64,000 nucleotides of DNA, taken from the NCBI GenBank assembly GCA_949288415.1, contig CASEKE010000051.1, positions 49,908 to 113,907 on the forward strand, given 5' to 3'. Positions 62,145 to 64,000 of the stretch are shown piece by piece. The notes under the pieces are model-generated. The model was not told where the DNA came from and did no database searches. It saw nothing but the letters and a program-made list of their open reading frames with translations. The position numbers and the translations under genes are program-made. Position 1 is the stretch's first letter, and the number at the start of each line of letters is the position of its first letter. This DNA is from an uncultured Spirochaetales bacterium. Lineage in GTDB: Bacteria > Spirochaetota > Spirochaetia > Sphaerochaetales > Sphaerochaetaceae.

Positions 62145-62173
62145 AAAATAATGGAGTGCTCCGGCTTTGTCAA
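62145..62173 (-). promoter_or_regulatory. Promoter of topA
   Basis: TTGACA (62168-62173), 17-nt spacer, TATTTT (62145-62150). Confidence 0.7.
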
Positions 62174-62175
62174 CA

Positions 62176-63003
62176 CTAGAGGGAGACGCGGCGGAGCAAA
62201 TAGGAGCCGTCGCTTCCCTGCTCCGGATTGGTGAACATGAACGATTTTGCAAGGTCGGAACCACCGAAATCGAGCTTCATCGTGCAATTTCCCTGCTTGT
62301 CCATGTCGAACGTCATGATGCTGGTCGTCTCCACTGCGATGCCGAATACCTTGCTCTCGATTCCGCTTTCGATGCTGTTGTAACCGAACCTGATGAACTT
62401 TATCCTCCACTCCTTTGGAGTCAACGAAGTGGTATTGAACCTCCCCGCATACACTCGATAGGTTTCGGCCGCTATTCCGTCCGCCTTCCACGAGGTCCAT
62501 CCGGCCGGAATCTCGCCCAACGGGTAAAGAGGTACTATCCTGTACTCCTTTCCTTCGTATGATGTATATATCATAAGATATTGACCAAGCGACTCGTCAT
62601 AGGCGGTCTCAACCCTGAATACGAGATCCTTCAACTTGCCGTCGTTGTCGTTGCCCGTATTGTTGCGCCATATGTAGACGCCGTCCCAGCTTGAAGTCCT
62701 GAACGTCTTGAAATCCACCTCGAGATCGTTGTTGTCCATATCCCTGGCGGCAAAAGAGAGTCTGTAATCGGTATCGGATCTCAGATTCACAATCTCATAA
62801 TGGCGTTCCGATGCAGATAGACGCTTTACGAACACGTCATCCAGATACAGGTCATAGTACACGGCACCTTCGGTACCATCCCATTCGACTATGACGCTGG
62901 TAGGCTTTGCGAACACGGAGACCGCAAGGAGCCTGAAAGCCGGAACGCACAGAAGCAATATGAAGATAGATGTTCTTTTGGAAAATAGTCTTGTTCGTAT
63001 CAT
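62176..63003 (-). CDS. Hypothetical secreted protein with fibronectin-III-like N-terminal region
   Basis: Using the ATG at 63003 the protein has 275 aa: a signal peptide (TSIFILLLCVPAFRLLAVSVFA), then a ~90-residue beta domain (VIVEWDGTEGAVYYDLYLDD...YEIVNLRSDTDYRLSFAARD) that reads like a fibronectin type III fold, then a region without recognised motifs. It is probably periplasmic or surface exposed. Its promoter (TTGACA-18-AATACT) overlaps, head to head, the promoter of the lipoprotein gene; the -10 is ~8 nt from the ATG. Confidence 0.65.
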   Translation of the reverse strand: MIRTRLFSKRTSIFILLLCVPAFRLLAVSVFAKPTSVIVEWDGTEGAVYYDLYLDDVFVKRLSASERHYEIVNLRSDTDYRLSFAARDMDNNDLEVDFKTFRTSSWDGVYIWRNNTGNDNDGKLKDLVFRVETAYDESLGQYLMIYTSYEGKEYRIVPLYPLGEIPAGWTSWKADGIAAETYRVYAGRFNTTSLTPKEWRIKFIRFGYNSIESGIESKVFGIAVETTSIMTFDMDKQGNCTMKLDFGGSDLAKSFMFTNPEQGSDGSYLLRRVSL

Positions 63004-63019
63004 GCAATTACAGTATTCT
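62991..63019 (+). promoter_or_regulatory. Promoter of the 63-kb lipoprotein gene, leaderless geometry
   Basis: TTGTTC (62991-62996), 17-nt spacer, TATTCT (63014-63019), then 6 nt to the ATG at 63026. Confidence 0.55.
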
Positions 63020-63041
63020 CGAGGTATGAAGAGATTGTCAA
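63012..63041 (-). promoter_or_regulatory. Divergent promoter of the 62.2-kb secreted-protein gene
   Basis: TTGACA (63036-63041), 18-nt spacer, AATACT (63012-63017), then ~8 nt to the ATG at 63003. It interlocks with the promoter on the other strand. Confidence 0.45.
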
Positions 63042-63721
63042 TTGTATTTTCGACCATGCTGCTTCTCGCTTCCTGCGCCGTCAGTGAGAACATCGTCCTT
63101 ACGGACACAACATCATCATCGTCAACGGACATAGAAGTCTATCCGTTTTTCATAGATGTCCTGAACGACTTCTCCGATTTTCTTCCATCGACGGATGAGC
63201 CGATCATGGACAAGGCCATACGCGATTTCACGAGCAGTCTGGAAGCCAGCGGATCCGCAACCGACGCATCGTATGAGAAGACAGGAGAGAACAGCTACCA
63301 CGTAGTGTTCGATGCCGATGAACTAGGCGCGCTTCTCGAGAAGCTTGGAGGAGCCGACAGCCAGACTCTTCTATCGCAGGGAGACGACTATCTGTCATTC
63401 CATCTGGATATAGACAACTACGCCGAGCTTAAGAAGGCCATACCGTTTTTGTCGGATCCCAACTTCGAGGTGTACGGTCCCGAATACAACATCGGCATGA
63501 GCGAGACGGATTACCTGGACATGATATACTTCCTGCTCGGCGAGGAAGGCCCCGGTGCGATAACCGACAGCCTGATAACAATCGACATCACCGTCCCCGG
63601 GAACATCGCGGAGTGCAGCGGCGTAGAGAAGATCGGGAAGGACACAGTACGCTATTCTTTCCCGCTCATCGACTTCCTCCTGCTGGCGGAACCAATGGAA
63701 TTCTTCGTATCCTGGGACTGA
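63026..63721 (+). CDS. Hypothetical lipoprotein
   Basis: A 231-aa protein beginning with a lipoprotein signal peptide (RLSIVFSTMLLLASC, lipidated Cys). The mature part is acidic, with no recognised domain. It is probably anchored in the periplasm or on the surface. The ATG lies 6 nt behind a -10 box, so the mRNA is predicted to be leaderless; the longer open frame from 62891 runs through the divergent gene and promoter and is rejected. Confidence 0.65.
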   Translation: MKRLSIVFSTMLLLASCAVSENIVLTDTTSSSSTDIEVYPFFIDVLNDFSDFLPSTDEPIMDKAIRDFTSSLEASGSATDASYEKTGENSYHVVFDADELGALLEKLGGADSQTLLSQGDDYLSFHLDIDNYAELKKAIPFLSDPNFEVYGPEYNIGMSETDYLDMIYFLLGEEGPGAITDSLITIDITVPGNIAECSGVEKIGKDTVRYSFPLIDFLLLAEPMEFFVSWD

Positions 63722-63754
63722 AGCCGCCACGGAACAAAGCGCACATCCTATACA

Positions 63755-63780
63755 GCCTGTTTCCCGAATAGGGGACAGGC
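63755..63780 (+). terminator. Possible terminator after the lipoprotein gene
   Basis: GCCTGT...ACAGGC with inner CCC/GGG pairing; the following T-rich stretch is interrupted (ATTCATTTTG). Between here and 63850 I see nothing else. Confidence 0.45.
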
Positions 63781-63849
63781 ATTCATTTTGTCTCGATTCG
63801 AAGCCTCGCTTTTCCTTTTTATATTTCTGTTCCTATACTAAAAATGAAA

Positions 63850-63876
63850 TGTCAAACCAAGTGCATCAATTTGACA
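63850..63876 (+). repeat. Short inverted repeat at the transposase remnant
   Basis: TGTCAAA (63850-63856) and TTTGACA (63870-63876) are inverted copies bracketing the stop codon of the transposase remnant. Could be part of an insertion-sequence end. Confidence 0.3.
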
Positions 63877-64000
63877 AGTTATGAAGTTCAGATTCGAACA
63901 GCTCCATAGGAAATCTGTATCCAAGAACTTTCCTGAGCTTGGCGTTCATCAGCGCCAGGTTTTTCTTCAACGTTTTATCCTAAAATCCGCTCAGGTCTCT
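63866..64000 (-). mobile_element. 3' remnant of an IS30-like transposase gene, interrupted and cut by window edge
   Basis: The last ~37 codons read TLKKNLALMNAKLRKVLGYR then FPMELFESELHNLSN and stop at 63866. The (N)xRPRKVLGYxTPxELF-like ending is typical of IS30-type DDE transposases. An in-frame TAG at 63980-63982 interrupts the frame a few codons upstream (DLSGF before the stop), where related transposases are continuous, so the copy appears inactive. The rest lies outside the window. Confidence 0.6.

Noticed and set aside
63850..63876. Complete insertion-sequence terminus or attachment site
   Set aside because: Only a 7-bp inverted repeat is present and no second IS end or target duplication can be seen.

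Overview
The window looks like a chromosomal segment of a mid-GC, host- or sediment-associated spirochaete (Spirochaetota; Sphaerochaetaceae or Treponemataceae-like). This is inferred from gene content only: a PyrB-PyrI fusion aspartate carbamoyltransferase, a long ribose-phosphate pyrophosphokinase with an N-terminal insertion, a eukaryote-type hexokinase, a ~500-residue SHMT, a CBS/DRTGG family-II pyrophosphatase, exodeoxyribonuclease I and several small secreted barrel-like proteins. It is densely coded, almost wholly housekeeping DNA with one tRNA gene, one decayed gene and a transposase remnant at the right edge. No CRISPR array, prophage or rRNA was seen.

Layout. 0-8.3 kb: an edge-truncated XRE regulator, ksgA-comEC, an alpha-phosphoglucomutase, a HAD phosphatase, rlmI and corA. 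8.6-15.3 kb: a small outer-membrane-like protein, then the complete late pyrimidine operon pyrB(I)-pyrE-pyrF-pyrDK-pyrC behind an attenuator-type leader. 15.3-19.6 kb: a polysaccharide export/tyrosine autokinase pair (Wza/Wzc-like), also behind a leader with a terminator. 19.6-24.9 kb: an operon of a very large acidic protein, an inositol-monophosphatase-family enzyme and a HAD phosphatase. 24.9-31.7 kb: aminotransferase, prs, a Na/Pi cotransporter with a Pho-box-like operator, a lipoprotein, ssb and pyrH. 31.7-38.4 kb: a radical SAM enzyme, a patatin, and an operon of a secreted protein, hexokinase, pyridoxal kinase and a nucleosidase, then an Atg22-like MFS transporter. 38.5-48.7 kb: sbcB, an AI-2E-type permease with cardiolipin synthase, prfA-prmC, rel, a Mn-dependent pyrophosphatase and rpiB. 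48.7-53.5 kb: an operon of a dihydropyrimidinase, a HAD-cytidine deaminase fusion, a phospholipase-D lipoprotein and two small barrel-like proteins. 53.6-64 kb: a methyltransferase, glyA, infA, a repeat-bearing Smr protein, a CBS-ACT protein, a NusG paralogue, tRNA-Arg(CCT), a frameshifted PNPOx-like pseudogene, topA, two secreted proteins and the transposase remnant.

Two themes are unusual. First, at least eight genes have a well-formed sigma70-type promoter whose -10 box ends only 6-7 nt before the start codon, with no Shine-Dalgarno site; they look leaderless. Second, the pyr and the polysaccharide operons each have a strong promoter, a short leader and a U8 intrinsic terminator just before the first gene. 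In the pyr case a 58-codon ORF begins at the predicted transcription start and reads through the terminator, an arrangement like E. coli pyrL-pyrBI attenuation but apparently leaderless. The polysaccharide leader has mutually exclusive hairpins, and a NusG paralogue that could act as a LoaP-like antiterminator lies elsewhere in the window.

All calls rest on reading the sequence and on recalled family motifs; no database search, folding or alignment was run.
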